64,000 nt of DNA from Clonostachys chloroleuca. Taxonomy: Eukaryota > Ascomycota > Sordariomycetes > Hypocreales > Bionectriaceae. Below are positions 22,876-35,766 of the stretch, in pieces (position 1 is the stretch's first letter; each line of letters opens with the position of its first letter). The position numbers and the translations under genes are program-made. A model generated the notes under the pieces. It was not told the DNA's origin, made no database searches, and worked only from the letters and a program-made list of their open reading frames with translations. The DNA is taken from the NCBI GenBank assembly GCA_037952775.1, contig JBANAY010000003.1, positions 15,128,001 to 15,192,000 of the forward strand. Direction: 5' to 3'.

Positions 22876-25040
22876 CTGATGACGATTTTGTTAGAGACAA
22901 GGGTACAAAGGCCATCGACGGTGTTTTCAATACATACTGTGGTCGAATTGCATGTCGAAGTCGTGAGCCGTGTAAATCCCACACCTATTATCGCCAATCT
23001 GACAGACTTCACAAGACAAGATCGATGACGTCAAGGATAGACAGTATTCATTGGAGATAGAATGAAAACGGAAAAGGGGACACGGAGAGTATTTTATTTA
23101 CTGCTGACTAGAGGTCAGACAGGTAGAGCCGAAAAGTGGGATGACGGAGGGATTACACCGGCGGCGCTTTGGATCTTTATAATATCAAGGGGGATCGTCA
23201 AGGCGTGTGTGTGTGCGTATTCAGTTATCCATGTCTGCCCTGATCGGATTGGAGGCAGAAATCGATGTGATCGAGCCAGCCAGGTTTCACACATATATTA
23301 CTTACAGATGGCCGGAGCTACTAGTCCGGAGTGACGCATCATAGACTTGTCCTACCCCGCATACAGTTCCAATTTGAAAGACTAACTGTATCAAGATACT
23401 TAAAAAATGGTCAAAGAATTGTGCCAAGCTTATGTCGATACACAGTGTGCCAAAGTTCTTGGCGATCGCACGATCGCACTCGATATAACAGAGTTTTGGC
23501 ATTCTGATGATGAGAACCTGGCCAAGAATAAAATCCTGAAACTTGTTCAGCAAGGATTGAGGACAAAACGGTCATCCTCTCTTTCAGCGGGCACGTTCAG
23601 TGTGCAAAGGCTGCGTGTGATTGACATCTGGGAATAGGTTCGATGGAACGCTCCCCCGAGATTCCCGAAAACGGACAATGACATATCACCCTGTCAGGTG
23701 GCCGGCCTCCTTGGGCCTGATCTCCCGGCTGATCTCCCTCATCGATATCGGATTCAGGTTGGACTATTGAGGAAGGACTATAGTCGATGGATCCACACTG
23801 ACCAAGACGCCGTGCCCATCAAAACAACCAAACGCTGCGATACAAGAACGCCTCTCTGAGTCGTGTTCCAAGTCTTTTTGTGGATGTTGCTCCTACCGCT
23901 CGGCCGCCTAGCGTTCCTCACATCTCATCAAACAAGTCCGTTCTGGGTCTCAATTCACTTGAATGAATGGACTTGCTGGACTCCTGGACGAACATGATTG
24001 TCAAGATTGCAGGATTAAAACAGGTTTTTCCCAAATGGCATCGCAGTTTGAGCGCCTCGGATTATAAATGAGCAGCAGAGATATTTTAGTCGCGTTGCGC
24101 ATTGAGCAATGGCCTTTCTTAAGTCGTCTTTTGACTCATCGTTCTGAGAATCATCAGGAAAGTCAACGCTGCCTTCCTTATCCCATGGCAATGAAGTCAG
24201 ATTATACCCCGTTGATGGACAGATATGAAGTACCTCACCACTGTGTGATTGGGGGATCTAATGTCGATATCCGACGACCGTGCCACCTAGCCTCGTAATT
24301 CAAGGACAACAACCCTCATATATGTTGTTAAGGAATCCACCCACTGAGACTTACCGAGTCGGTATGGTGATCATCTATTTTGCCTTGAATGTGTTGTCAT
24401 CAGGCCAGAGAAACTAAAAGTTGGCTAAGGCGGGGAATGTGCGAGATCCGAGCGAGGCCAGAGCATCGAACCGCTAGCTTTTCGGACGATAAAGTCCATC
24501 GTACGAGGTTTAAATTCGGGGAAGAGGTGGGTTTAAAAAGGAAATAGGAGTTTACAAGGTTGCCTGGTCTATCAGTGGTGGCGTACTTTATCCGCTCGGA
24601 GATCCGTCATTGGGCCCTCTGGGCATCTTAATCCATCGGTGACATTACCCTAGCTTCCCGTAACTCTAACCACTGCCGTATAAAAAGACCTCAAGACGGT
24701 AGGTGCCATTTAGCTAGGTAGTATTCAAGCAACTCGCAGGTAGCCCCTCTTTCAGTGTGACGACTTATCCCTGATAACAGAGAAACCTAACCAGTCAAGA
24801 AAGTTATTCCGACAGATGCATGTCATTCAAGGTTAAATTCGTAATTCATCAACGATAAGAGCTCATATGGCCCCGCTCCCAAGAAATACTGCGCAATAAG
24901 GAGCTTCTATGAATTAAAACGCCGAGGCCCTTCCTCTTCCTTATTTTATATTTCTCCTAAGTTAATAATCTAAAACATTGGACCCGATATCGCCCTTCCA
25001 GTTCTGCGCTGTATTTCGTTCGTCCAACCTCACTGCTGCA
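22876..25040. other. Long gene-free interval (2.2 kb)
   Basis: Divergent upstream regions of the unknown-function gene and the carboxypeptidase. Open frames such as 23407-23637 (+) show no motif, signal peptide or splice continuation. A TATAAAAAG at about 24677 lies about 360 nt before the carboxypeptidase start, too far to be a normal core promoter. Confidence 0.45.
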
Positions 25041-26467
25041 ATGAAAGCTCTAGCAGCTCTAGGCATTTTTTGCTCTCTTGCTACTGCCAAGATCTCATAT
25101 GATGGGTTCAAAATATTCAGAATTGGAAATCCCGGTGACGTGAAAGAGTTTGAACAGTCTCTATCCAATATCAAGTCAATTCTCCTATCGAAAGATCCCC
25201 ATAATGAGGCTTTTGATATCGCCGTCCCACCTGATCAACTACAAGCCGCCCGCCAGCTTGGGCTCGAGCTCACTACTCTGATTGATGATCTTGGTGCCGT
25301 ATTAAAGACGGAGGGTCCATTCTTAACATATAGCGGTCAGTTGTTCTGCGCTATATTTCTCCTGCTTGGTATATAGCTAACGCCAAAATCCATAGCGACG
25401 GAAAAGATTGAGGGAGTACTCGCTGATCTCCCACCCTTATCATTCTTTGACTCCTACCATCCGTATGATGAGCACATTCAGTTCCTCATAGACCTTCAAG
25501 CCGCGTTCCCAAACAACTCGGATACCTTCTCGCTCGGCCCCTCAGTTGAGGGCCGTGAACTTCCTGGAATCCACCTATGGGGAGAGGCCGGGAAAGGCCT
25601 CAAGCCGGCAATTGTCTGGCACGGAACTGCGCATGCCAGAGAGTGGATATCTGCACCGGTTCGGAGGCCTTCCAACAAGTCTCATTGGCGAGTGCTAACA
25701 TTGTGAATAGACCGTAGAATATATTACGTATAAGCTGATAGAGGAGTATCAAGCCGGAGACTCTGCAATCGTCAATATTTTGGCCAATTATGACTTCTAT
25801 ATCTTGCCAGTTGTCAATCCAGATGGTATTACCCCCTCAAATTGAATGGTTTCTTGCCTCGCTAATGCGGTCCAGGGTTTGTCTACACTCACGAGTCTGA
25901 GAGGCTTTGGCGCAAGAATAGACAAATCAGGAATAATCAAACCTGCATCGGTACCGACGTAAATCGCAACTGGCCCAGCCATTGGAATGTTTCGGGGGTT
26001 CGTCGCCAGACCCCTGCTCCAACACCTTTCGTGGCGAGGCGCCAGGAGATACGCCTGAAATTCAAGCCTTGGTAGCACATATCCTAGATCTAGCCAATGG
26101 ATCAGGAATCAAAGCCTATATTGACTGGCACTCCTACGGAAAGAAAATCCTTTTGCCGTATGGATACAACTGTACAGCCTACCCAGATAACTACGAAAGA
26201 CAACTGTCTGTGGGCACTGGTGTTGCATCTGCTATCGCGAGTGTGAACGGGCTTGAGTTCAGTGTTGGCTCGACTTGCACAAATCTCTATCAAACTGCCG
26301 GGAGCAGCACAGACTGGGCTTTTGACGTGGCAGGCGCTGAGTTCTCCTGGTTGGTGGAGCTGCGTCCTACAGCAGCTGAAGGCGGTTTTGTCATCCCACC
26401 CGAAAACATTTTGCCATCTGGGGCTGAGCATTGGGCGGGTATCAAGTACATGTTCAGTCAATTATAG
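25041..26467 (+). CDS. Secreted M14A metallocarboxypeptidase, one frameshift
   Basis: Zinc carboxypeptidase A-type exopeptidase. Exons: 25041-25335, 25396-25658, 25711-25825 and 25876-26467. Acceptors have good branch sites (GCTAAC before exons 2 and 3). The signal peptide is [16 protein letters not shown], followed by a propeptide to about residue 100. Catalytic landmarks in order: HGTAHAREW (zinc His and Glu), DVNRNW (substrate Asn/Arg), DWHSY (zinc His) and VELRP (catalytic Glu). In exon 4 the frame breaks at a G5 run (25994-25998). Six G would read [12 protein letters not shown] and restore a frame of about 420 aa. Everything else is conserved, so this may be an assembly error. The donor of intron 2 (GTTCGG) is weak. 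Confidence 0.85.
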
Positions 26468-27186
26468 CTTGTGGGCTTGAGCCCATCGCTGCCCCGTGTT
26501 GTCGTATATCAGCAGTTCGAAGGCTCATATCAAAACCACGAGAAAGTGTGTAGCGACTTGATGACGAGGTTCAGTGTTATGTCAAAACCAGATACCTGAA
26601 GACAAGAGATGTCACCTTGACTATGCCATAAAGTCTAATGTCACATGTTGGAAATTTAAAGTAGAAGAAATGCGTTTTTGAGGGCGTGGCAAGAAGCGGT
26701 TGCAGAAAAGCCCACCCGTCCTGAAAAGTTGTGATAGCCCCGTGAATCCCTAGAATATGTAAGACGGCGAGCTTCTCGCCAGTTCATAATCCACAAGACT
26801 TTTCGTATGACAAGATATCAACTTGTTGGGCCGATCTATGCTTGTGCCGCTAACGACGGAAAGAGCTAGTAGAGTAACCGAGCAACTGGGTGACATTGAA
26901 AAGTCTTTATCTTCAAGATCTGTCTCTCGACAATTTCGTCTCCGTATACTCAATTACATTATATACAATTATAACACGAATCAGGCTTTCGGTTGTTATC
27001 AAGTCATAAGCCAACCCATAAATACCCGCAGTTCCCTGTTGAACGCCATGACTATCCGTTGTTGAGCTTGGACGTATCCCTATTTCAGTATCTGGAATAA
27101 ACTTCATGTACAGCCTCGCTAAAGATGACCAAAACTGACAGGTAGATAATTGTTGATGATAATTATCCTCGCAAAGCTTTCTTTTA
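26468..27186. other. Convergent intergenic region, nothing supported
   Basis: About 720 nt between the carboxypeptidase and the cell-surface protein gene. No supported feature. Confidence 0.4.
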
Positions 27187-28301
27187 TTACCGATAATAAT
27201 GAGCTGGCAGCTCTTGGACTTGGGTGGGTGGTTGGGGTTTTGGCTGATATATAGCCGAGTTCGTTCCCAGCTCCGTTGGCGACCTCGAGGACCACATTTC
27301 ACTGACATGAGACTGAGGTTGATACGTCATCGGGATAGGCGTTTCGCCATACGACGACGGGGGCTGATACCCGAACTTCGCCTCCTCAGGGATTGACTGG
27401 AAGTTCCTGGTATTGTCTCCTTCGCGTTCACCTCCTCCTCGGGACCTTCTTCCCCACCAGAACATACCACCCGCAAAAAGGGCGAGAATGATGAGGCCAC
27501 CGAGGACAGGACCGGCAATCCATGCCTTCTGATCGACTGTGGACTTCGCTGAAGAGCTGGATGCATCCGCACTTTCCGTAGGCACTAAGCTTGTGGCACT
27601 CGTTTGTGTGGTTGTCGTCTCTGTCGTGATCGCCCGGGTCGACGTGTCTACATTTAGTGTATTTATTCGAGCACTCGTTGGAGCCAAAATGCCAGATGAC
27701 GGAGCCAATTCGGAAGACGATGGAGCCAATTCGGAAGAAGTTGTAGTAGCCGCTACCTGGCGTAGGTCACGATATACCGTCTTCGCCGGCCATACGTTTG
27801 CGCAAAAGAAATGTTTAACTGTCGGTCCACTGGAAGGAGAATTCTGATAAATTGTCATGGTCTGGCAGACCTGCGATCCTGTGCTGCGATAGTGTCAATA
27901 TTGGGCCGCGCTGTCGGACACAAGATGGCCCAGAGTCAACGTCCGGAACCTAAGAAGAACTCACCAAAGAGTTTTCACATTATCAGTCCTTGTCAGGGTT
28001 CCATCTTGACATCCGATATTGATCTCGCACGTCGGTTTAGCCGTTTCGCATCCGCCCGCGACGGTTCCTGTCGTTGACCAAACATCGAAGGAAGAAGGGG
28101 CCATCAACTTTTCAGCTATTCGATATGAAGTCAGCTCACAAGAAAGCCAATCTTACACGAAAAAAATACGCAAATCTCACTGGTGAGGCCGTTGATGAAG
28201 TAGCCCATAAACTTTACATCATCTTCTGAAGAGGCCGCACGTGCGACAAGTAGCAAACATGAGACAATGAATCCCCAGCCAACAAACCCGTACCGTGCCA
28301 T
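27187..28301 (-). CDS. Single-pass cell-surface protein with Ser/Thr-rich stalk (322 aa)
   Basis: Exons 28301-28181, 28115-27965 and 27883-27187 join in frame. An N-terminal signal peptide (FIVSCLLLVARAASS) leads into a Cys-containing extracellular part (AGGCETAKPTCEINIGCQDG ... FFCANVWPA). A Ser/Thr-rich, presumably O-glycosylated stalk follows, with two near-identical SSELAPSS units. One transmembrane helix (AGPVLGGLIILALFAGGMFWW) is followed by a basic stop-transfer RRSRGG and a Pro/Tyr-rich cytoplasmic tail. This architecture is common for fungal wall-stress sensor-like proteins, but no named domain is visible. Function unknown; a surface location is well supported. Confidence 0.75.
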
Positions 28302-29281
28302 TGTGGCGTTTTCTCCGCCCAAGACTGTCGAGCTCTTGGGAGTCTCGAGATCTGGCGGTACGCGCTTCTTAGTTCCCTCCTCTTATTCTTGTCCCCAGTT
28401 TCTTCTTAGTTGGTAGGATTCGTTTGGCCGTTGCCCCGCCCCTGAGTCCGACCAGGCCAATAAGGAGTCTGACACAGATTAAATTGGCAAGGGAGTCGGA
28501 ACTGCATTTGCTTACATTCGAGGGAAGTGATGTTCATTGGTTTTGCACTCTGGCTGAGAATCCTACAGCGCTTATAAGAAGGCCTTGGCATGTAGTGATG
28601 GCTCCCCTGATGCATCATCTAAGGGCAATTGCTGTGTGTAGATTACCTCGTACAGTCTCCCATGAAGAACCTTCTCTATGTGACATTGAGCATGAACCGT
28701 TCTTTTGGGGGACATAGATGGGCTTCCAGCTCATAGCAACAAATGAGTCAATTTGTTGCACGTGCTTTATGTGAAGGTAGCACTCTCGAGCGGTTTTCTC
28801 TGACAAACTGCATCAGAAAGGAGGTGGTAGATTTTTGAGCCAGAAGTAATCAACCCCAGAGTATGAGGGGAAGGTTTCTTAGCAGCAGAAAGAATTACAT
28901 GGATGTGCTTAATATTGTTTTTAGGCCACAATGCCAGCTTCGCTATGATGAACCGTATTAATGAAGGAACAAAATTACACTGACTTACCAGGGAGCATCA
29001 CAGCATTTGTTTCGTAAAACGAAGGTTTTGCGACCAACGCAATCCGTAGGGCTAGCTGTCACTTTAATTTGCGCTTAATCTAGCACCGGAAATGCACCAA
29101 TCGAAATATTGAATAAAATAAGGTGAGGAGATACTTATGACCGAGCCCAGTGACCCCTTGTCCATCAGGCGGAAGTGAGAATATCCCCTGTCCCTTCCCC
29201 AATGTCCAATGTCCGTTATTCGCAACTAATGTCTAAAACAAGCTTAGAAAGAGCTCTGCATACAGTGTGCCCCCCTGCCTT
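28302..29281. other. Gene-free interval, nothing supported
   Basis: About 980 nt between the surface protein start and the 3' end of the Mpv17-like gene. No coding signal recognised on either strand. Confidence 0.4.
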
Positions 29282-30221
29282 TCACAGCTCATCCACCAAG
29301 CGAGCCGTTGTTGCGTCTTTCCTTTGGGCCTCTCTCCAGGCTTGCTCTGTAAGATCAATCATAGTTTTCTGGGCAAAGTTGCTTTTCACAATCCCTCTAA
29401 GCACAATCATCGTGGATACACTGATAAATATGCTTGTTATCGCCGACATACCAGCCAAGAAAACTGGACGTCGCGGCGCTGGTATTACAATAAAGCCAAT
29501 CACTGAAATCAAGGGGCGAAGACTGAAGATCATTACTAGTGAACCCAAAAGGGTATTCTAGAAGTTTAGAGCTCTATTAGCCTTGATCCAAAGGCACAAT
29601 TTCATCGAGTATAGGAACTCACCCATAGGAAGTGGGAAATCCCTTTGTTCGGGAATCTGTTAAAGCAAAATACGTATATTACTTGATATACGAGGGATGT
29701 CCAAGTAATTCCTAGAGTCATGTCGATTACCCATTTTAGGAACATATTTAGCCAGCTAATGGATGATCGCTGAACGCGACCTTTGAGAATCCATCTTCTC
29801 ACTATTTCCTCGTCTCGGCTGTCGTCTTCGTTGATGAATTCTTTCTCGCTTTTCATCTCAACCCCAGCTGATCGAGCAGGTAATAAATGTTCAAGAGCAA
29901 GGTGCCAGTGGTATGAAAGAAACCAAATTATCGCCTGCGTGAAGATTTTTTGTGGCAAAGTGATCATATAGAAGCTTGGCTGTTCTTGGTTCTTTGTGAT
30001 ATGGATCTAGCTAGATCATTGGTGATTCTGTTTGTAAGAGTGTCATTGGAGGGCAGAGAAAGGCGGGGCGTCGAATTGGTCGACTTCATTAACCTTTTAT
30101 ACGTGGACGTATAATTCATCAGCACTGGGTCATTCCAGAGGCTTTCATCTTGCATGCGACGGCGACTGATTTCGTGGTTGATGACGAAACCTAAAGCTGC
30201 GAGTGCAGTGGCTTGCAGCAC
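29282..30221 (-). CDS. Mpv17/PMP22-like integral membrane protein, probable frameshift
   Basis: Three parts read in order on the minus strand: 30221 to about 29973 (N-terminal, VINHEISRRRMQDES), about 29972-29623 and 29557-29282. The last intron is clear (GTGAGT donor after LW, TCTAG acceptor before NTLLGS). The middle and last parts hold several hydrophobic segments (TQAIIWFLSYHWHLALE, MTLGITWTSLVYQVIYVFCF, PLISVIGFIVIPAP). The segment VRRWILKGRVQRSSISWLNMFLKWVID precedes an ..IGFIVIPAPRRPVFLAG block that I associate with fungal Mpv17-related proteins. The first two parts differ by one nucleotide near 29972-29973: one more T on the coding strand would give QAFYMITLPQ. Family assignment is tentative. 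Confidence 0.55.
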
Positions 30222-31628
30222 AACGGATTGCCAATGTTGGAAATCTCGTCATCGTCATGTTATTGATAAAGCCGGTTTAAGTTGAAGAGTACAATGCGGC
30301 CCTTCCTATGTGTCGAGGATGAGTTATTATACCCTTAACTCAATTACGTGTCCCTTCTAAAGTCTCTAGTATTTAGTATGGGGCTTAAGTCTTGAGATGG
30401 ACGCCTTGCTGCGCCGCATTCGCCTCGATGGATGATGGACCTATTCATGCGGAGCTGAGTGGCAAAGACGGATTATTTGCCATTGTCACCCCTAAATTGT
30501 GCCGCCGATAAGGATAAACGGTGCGATATAACATTCCTCTGACCTATCAAATACGCCCCGTGCCCTCGGTCAACGAAAGATCTTACATCCTAGCCCTTTG
30601 GTTGGCACTACCACTTGCCTCCGAGTATACTGCCACGTCTATGCCACTTCCGCCCTCCCCGTTTGCTTGCGAGGGTTTATTACCGATTAGAGTCCGTGCA
30701 GGGCAAAGGGTGTCTATCTCGCTAATAATATCACATATAGGTATTTTCCCCATCGGCGAAAACGGACAGAGACTTGACAGAGAAACAGACGGTGATCGGG
30801 GCTTCTAGGGATGGGGAACTTGGATATTCACGCTATACAGGGTGGCTGAGAAGCATTCGAATGCGTGTATTAAGACAAAAGGCCAGAGGAGAGGGGAGAG
30901 AGTAGAGAGGGGAGAATATGTCTGAGTCCCAACGTGAGCCTGCATTTTCCTGTGCCAACTCATCCCACAACCCCAAAGCTAACAATACTTCTTTTAAACA
31001 AGAATCACTGAATTTCAATGAGAATTTGCCTTTTCTATAGAATAATCACTCATATTTTGCCTTTATTTTTATTACCTTGCTCTGCGTAGCTTTCCCCCTA
31101 CCCCTCAAGCATTAAAAGCTGGGCTTTAGATGGTCTTTACAACACACAATCTCTGGCTCTGGGGTAAGCTCAGGAGAAGTTCTACACAGCTCGCAAGATA
31201 ACTTACGCCCCTGTCTATCGGACATTACCATGACAGGCTAGGCTACAGGGTTGAAAGTCGTCCACCGGATGTAAATTTTAGTTTGTCAAGCTATTTTAGC
31301 AAAAGTCCGACAACGGCTTGATGATAGCTCAAGTCGGAGACTGACCCGAGTGGGTCTGCAGATGCGGACGGGATTATTACTCTCCTTAGCCGAACTACAA
31401 ACCAGTATCCGGCAGTATACATCCAGGAAATGGAGCACTGCACTCCGAGATGGTAATGTGGGAAGGGAGAAATGGAAGGGACTTCTGGTTTTGAGATGGT
31501 ATGGTAGTTTAAATTCAGGTCTTCTGGCTCTAGATCCTAGAGGCTATTCGACAAGACCCGAGTTTACGTCGTTCGCTTATTCCAACTGTATCATTCACAT
31601 TGTGAACATCGCATCAGGAGATTTCATC
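30222..31628. other. Divergent intergenic region, promoter of amidase 1
   Basis: About 1.4 kb with no supported gene. The notable part is the two-box regulatory module at 31299-31353, listed separately, about 280-330 nt upstream of the amidase start. Confidence 0.5.
31299..31353 (+). promoter_or_regulatory. Two-box promoter module, copy A (amidase 1)
   Basis: Box 1 is GCAAAAGTCCGACAAC (31299-31314). Box 2 is the 21-mer at 31333-31353, carrying AGTCTCCGAC on the minus strand. The boxes are 18 nt apart and their CCGAC cores face each other. The same pair recurs in opposite orientation at 35451-35506. CCG/CGG-containing inverted cores are what Zn2Cys6 regulators usually bind. Binding by the double regulator of this cluster is inferred. 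Confidence 0.75.
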
Positions 31629-33522
31629 ATGTCTATAGTCAAAGTCGATGCTGAAGCAGCCAAGGTATCCTTAAAGGATGTCGTCGATATCGCCGCCACC
31701 GCAGGTTTGAAGCTGTCAGAGCAGACGGCCACCGATTTTGTCACGCTTGTCAGCGGCCTTGAAGCTGTGATTGCCAGCTTGCCAGATGACAGCTGCATCA
31801 TTCCTATACCGGATCTCAGCAGGTACCCTCGAAAGGATATTCATATGCCCCAAGATAATGATCTAGGCGGATGGGCAGCAAAAGTTCGAGACTCCTAGCT
31901 TTCTTTCTTATTGAATTCACATGAACTCTTCATGGTTAACATTATCTTGCAATTATTAGGTCACGGCTAAGGCCGCAGCTCCTACAAGCGACTTGCTCAA
32001 GGGACGAACAATTGCATTGAAGGATAATATCGCCCTCGCGGGAGTGCCATGCACAAACGGGACATCGATGGTGGACTGGACACCGAAAGTTGATGCTACT
32101 GTTGCGACCCGCGTCATGGACGCTGGCGGCATCATCGTCGGTAAGGCCGGTAAGTAAATTTCCTATCGAACTAGACTAGGTTCATTCCTCCCTTGGCTCT
32201 CCTTGCTAATGTCGTATCCGATCTCGTCAGCGTGTGAAAACGCCTGCTTCGAAGGGCTATCGGCGACCTCCATTACTGGCCACGTTCATAATCCGTGGGC
32301 GAAAGGATACAGCGCTGGAGGCTCTAGCAGCGGCTCCGGTCGCCTCGTTGGAAACGGTGCTGTGGACATGTCCATTGGCTGCGATCAGGCGGGTAGCATC
32401 AGGATTCCCGCGGCTTCGTGTGGAATCGTTGGGTTGAAGCCGACATGGGGGTTGGTGCCGTATACCGGTATCATCAATCTAGATGCAGCGATTGACCACG
32501 TAGGGCCCATGACACGCACAGTCAGGGACTGTGCTCTGCTACTGGAGGCCATCGCCGGCCCAGACGGATGGGATGACCGCCAGGCTTTGCTGGGGCGGGA
32601 TAGCGAAAAACACAAGTTTGTTGCTTCCGTCGACGAGATCGTGTCGAAGCCTCAGGGCAAAATGCTTGCCGGGCTCAAGATCGGTGTCCTCCAAGAGGGG
32701 TTTGAGATCGATGGCCAGGACGAGAACGTAGTTGACTGCGTCCGGGCTGCCGTGGGCAAGTTCGGAGCCCTCGGCGCCAGCGTGAGTCCCGTCTCGATCC
32801 CCGAACACAAGCTGGCGTCCCTCGTATGGATGGCCTCCAGCGGGATCCCTGGTGGGCGCCAAGCTCTGTTAGGTGGTATGGAAGGAAGAAAGCAACTTTA
32901 CATGACGGATCGGCTGGCCTTGGTTGGTCCTCGGCTTACCCAACAGCAGTTCGACTCTCTAAGCCCCGGTGCAGCCAACTTGTATCTCAACCACCTCTGG
33001 CTCTCAGACAAGCACGGATTGCCGCATCAAGGGAAATGTATGAACCTCCAAAAGTATATCAGTGTATGTCACTCTCTCCTTAACCCTCAATGCCCTGTTG
33101 CTGACTTGTGTTGACATTCACATTATCGTAGGACGCCTATGATAAGGCGCTCAAAGAATTCGACGTTCTTGTCATGCCTACACTACCATATCCGGCCCCA
33201 AAGCTCCCTGCAGATGGCTACAAAGAGGGCTTGCTTAAATTTGCAATGAGGACGACGGGTTTGATCGCCAATACGTCGCCATTCGACAGTGAGTCCTTTG
33301 ATTCTCCATGTCAATATATATGTGTTTGCTTACATTTGGTTGATAGATTCTGGCCATCCTGCTCTTTCGATTCCCGTTGGCTTTGTGCCTGCTAGAGAAG
33401 ATGCAGCCATCAAGCTACCCGTTGGCATGCAGCTGGTCGGCAGCAAATATGCGGACCTAGATTGCCTCAAGTTTGCAGCCGCCTGGGAGAAAGCTTACGA
33501 TTGGAAAACCTTCCGCAGTTAA
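31629..33522 (+). CDS. Amidase-signature family amidohydrolase 1
   Basis: Hydrolyses a carboxamide to acid plus ammonia or amine; substrate unknown. Exons 31629-31883, 31960-32149, 32231-33063, 33132-33288 and 33347-33522 give 536 aa, with all phases matching. The Ser-cisSer-Lys triad is visible: Lys106 in ALKDNIA, the cis-Ser at about 180-181 in SAGGSSSGS, and the nucleophile Ser203 in QAGSIRIPA. The N-terminus (VDAEAAKVSLKDVVDIAATAGLKLSEQ) is a short cytosolic helical extension without a signal peptide. No lesions. The promoter carries the module shared with the SDR/regulator promoter, so it probably belongs to the same regulon. Confidence 0.92.
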
Positions 33523-34141
33523 ATGAGACGGTATAGTTGATGGCTTTGGTCTGATGAGAATTGGACCGCTGAAACTCTTTTTTTTGGGCTCATAGAAGAA
33601 GTCTTTTGCTATATCCGAGTCAATCCAGCGAGAGAGAAATCTCTTAAAAGATAGGACTAAATATAGTACTGTCGCTTCAACAAATAATATGGACTATATC
33701 AATTGCCCTTTATGAAGCCTCAAAAATTTGTACCGGAGCAACTTTTCAGAAGTGCTCTCCATATAATCCTAGTTGCTAAATGTCGATTGGAATGTCTTTG
33801 TAGGTGAATAAGTACAAAAATTGGTAATAATTCTGGATAGATATTCACTTTCTTCTAGGGATGTAACGTATTTTTTTAAACAATTTTGCCCATTGAACTA
33901 AAGCCTGGGCTTCAGCGGATAATTCATCGGGTGAGATAGTAAGAGTAGAAAAGTCTTGTTTTGCTTTAGACAGCGGTATAATGATAAGACTTATGTTCCA
34001 TTCTAGTACTCATTATCAAAAAGATGACTATAAAAGAACGCTGTATCTTTCGACTAGTCACAAATGGTTCCTTCTCTTGCCTTAGTCTCCACGAAGCTGA
34101 CTCCATGGCTAAGTTCAGAAAATTCTCTCCACCAGCTTTGC
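33523..34141. other. Convergent intergenic region, nothing supported
   Basis: About 620 nt of AT-rich sequence between amidase 1 and the SDR gene, likely 3' UTRs. Confidence 0.4.
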
Positions 34142-35050
34142 CTACTGGAAGGCAGCCAGTTCTGAAGAGTCCCAGCTATAGCTTTGTTAATAAAAATTTC
34201 AGTATTCTCAATTTCAATTCGACATACCTCAGAAACTTTCCACCGAGCTCCTTGGTCGGCTCAACAGCCAGCTTTGCTATGACAGATCCTGGCTGCTCGG
34301 GTTTCAGGAGCCCACCAGCCTCGAACACGGCAACAAAGTTTTCATGTTCTGCCTGGTACATACTGGCCTTTCCCTGGTCGCGGATGGTAGCTTGCATGTC
34401 TGTGTCGACTATACCAGGATTGATGGCAATACTAGAGACATCCGGCTCCTCCACCGCATAGTGAGCCAGGATGGCGTTGACAGCGGCCTTGGATGAAGCA
34501 TAGGTACCCCATGCAGCAAGTGACATGTTGGCAGCACCAGATGATACCCAGACAAGCGAGCCCTTGGTATTCCTCAACTCATCCAGTGCAGCATTTATCT
34601 GGGTGTTGGTTAGCCTTGACTCATCACATGTGAATAAACATTGTTCGTACTAGAGAAATACCGCTAAAAACATTTACATCGTACACCCTCTTAATTTCTT
34701 CCAAGGAGACACTTCCTAGCTTGTTAATCTGGAGGAGGCTGTGATTGATAACTAGTCCATTGAGCTTGCCAAACGATTTTACTGCAAGCTCGACAAGCTT
34801 CCCTGGCATCTGCTCATTGTCAGCTAGCGTGGTTACAATTCAGTAGTATTGCCATGAGACTCACACTGAGATCCGTAATATCGCCTGCAAGATACTCGAC
34901 TTGACCTGGGTGAGACTTCTTGAGCGCCTGCAGCGGTGCCTCGGAGCGAGCCGTGACAACGACCTTATGAGACTGGCCCAGAAGCCACGCTACGATGGCC
35001 GCCCCAATGCCCTTGCTCGCGCCCGTGACAATGATGACCTTGGATTTCAT
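34142..35050 (-). CDS. Short-chain dehydrogenase/reductase (classical SDR)
   Basis: NAD(P)-dependent oxidoreductase of 249 aa. Exons 35050-34865, 34809-34651, 34598-34228 and 34175-34142 join in frame. The third donor region has GTATGT and the 51-nt second intron has a GCTAAC branch site. The cofactor motif TGASKGIG is at residues 9-16. The active-site Ser lies in VWVSSGA and the YxxxK in TYASSKAAV. The last exon ends in FLSWDSSELAAFQ, a common fungal SDR ending. The NAG-type motif between them reads LVINHSL, a departure from the usual NNAG. It starts about 400 nt from the shared module at 35451-35506 and is divergent from the double regulator, suggesting co-regulation. Substrate unknown. Confidence 0.9.
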
Positions 35051-35766
35051 GATTACTCGCTATAGCTTGTTGATTTTAAGCGATGAGTGGTATGGTGCTT
35101 GTAGTGTAAGCAACTTGAGAACTTAGGAACCAGCTGCGGTGATATTGAATTATCATGTGGGCTTCTCCAACTTAGCACAGCGCATCATAGGATTGAAGTT
35201 CGACTTTTCTATGCTGACTTAGGCAATGAGAAAAATCTGCTCTATAACCCCGTTAGCCACCCACTGACGTGATTTATGACTTTCTTGGATCGTGTCCACT
35301 GTCACCCTGTCCACTCATGGATCCAGCACCGTCGCCGCAAACTCTCTCCGCTCTACTCGCTGCTTTATTCGATGCCATGACTCATACCCTGACCCATCTC
35401 GGCGGTTTACCCTTCAAGCATCGCCCAATCCCTGGTCTTTCTTGAGTGATCCACTCGGGCTAGTCTCCGACTCAACTTACAGATAAAGCAGTTGTCGGAC
35501 TTTTGCTAGCTCGGCTTGATTAAGCTTTGGTCCTTCACTCGTGGTTCAGGTCGTCACGCATCCAAGACGAAGGCTGTGCTCCGCCCGCGGGTAATCCGGT
35601 GTCTATCGAAGGCCGTGAAAGCTCTCTTGACACCCTGCCCCGTTACAACTACCCCGGGATTTCTACGACACGCTCTTCAAGCTCAATGCTGGTCGGATTC
35701 AAGGCAGGCATCCACCCGGAACCACCGCCCGCCTGATTCGGTGAGTGTCGGCACATGAGCTCAACA
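35051..35766. other. Bidirectional promoter between SDR and the double regulator
   Basis: A 716-nt divergent intergenic region holding the second copy of the two-box module (35451-35506). Other open frames here are without support. Confidence 0.6.
35451..35506 (-). promoter_or_regulatory. Two-box promoter module, copy B (SDR / double regulator)
   Basis: Read on the minus strand, it has the exact 16-mer of copy A (35506-35491), a 19-nt spacer, and a 21-mer (35471-35451) matching copy A at 19 positions. The only difference there is AG versus GA. The spacer itself is not conserved, which argues for selection on the boxes rather than a recent copy of the whole promoter. Confidence 0.75.

Noticed and set aside
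23407..23637. 76-codon plus-strand open frame
   Set aside because: No motif, signal peptide or intron partners; composition not distinctive.
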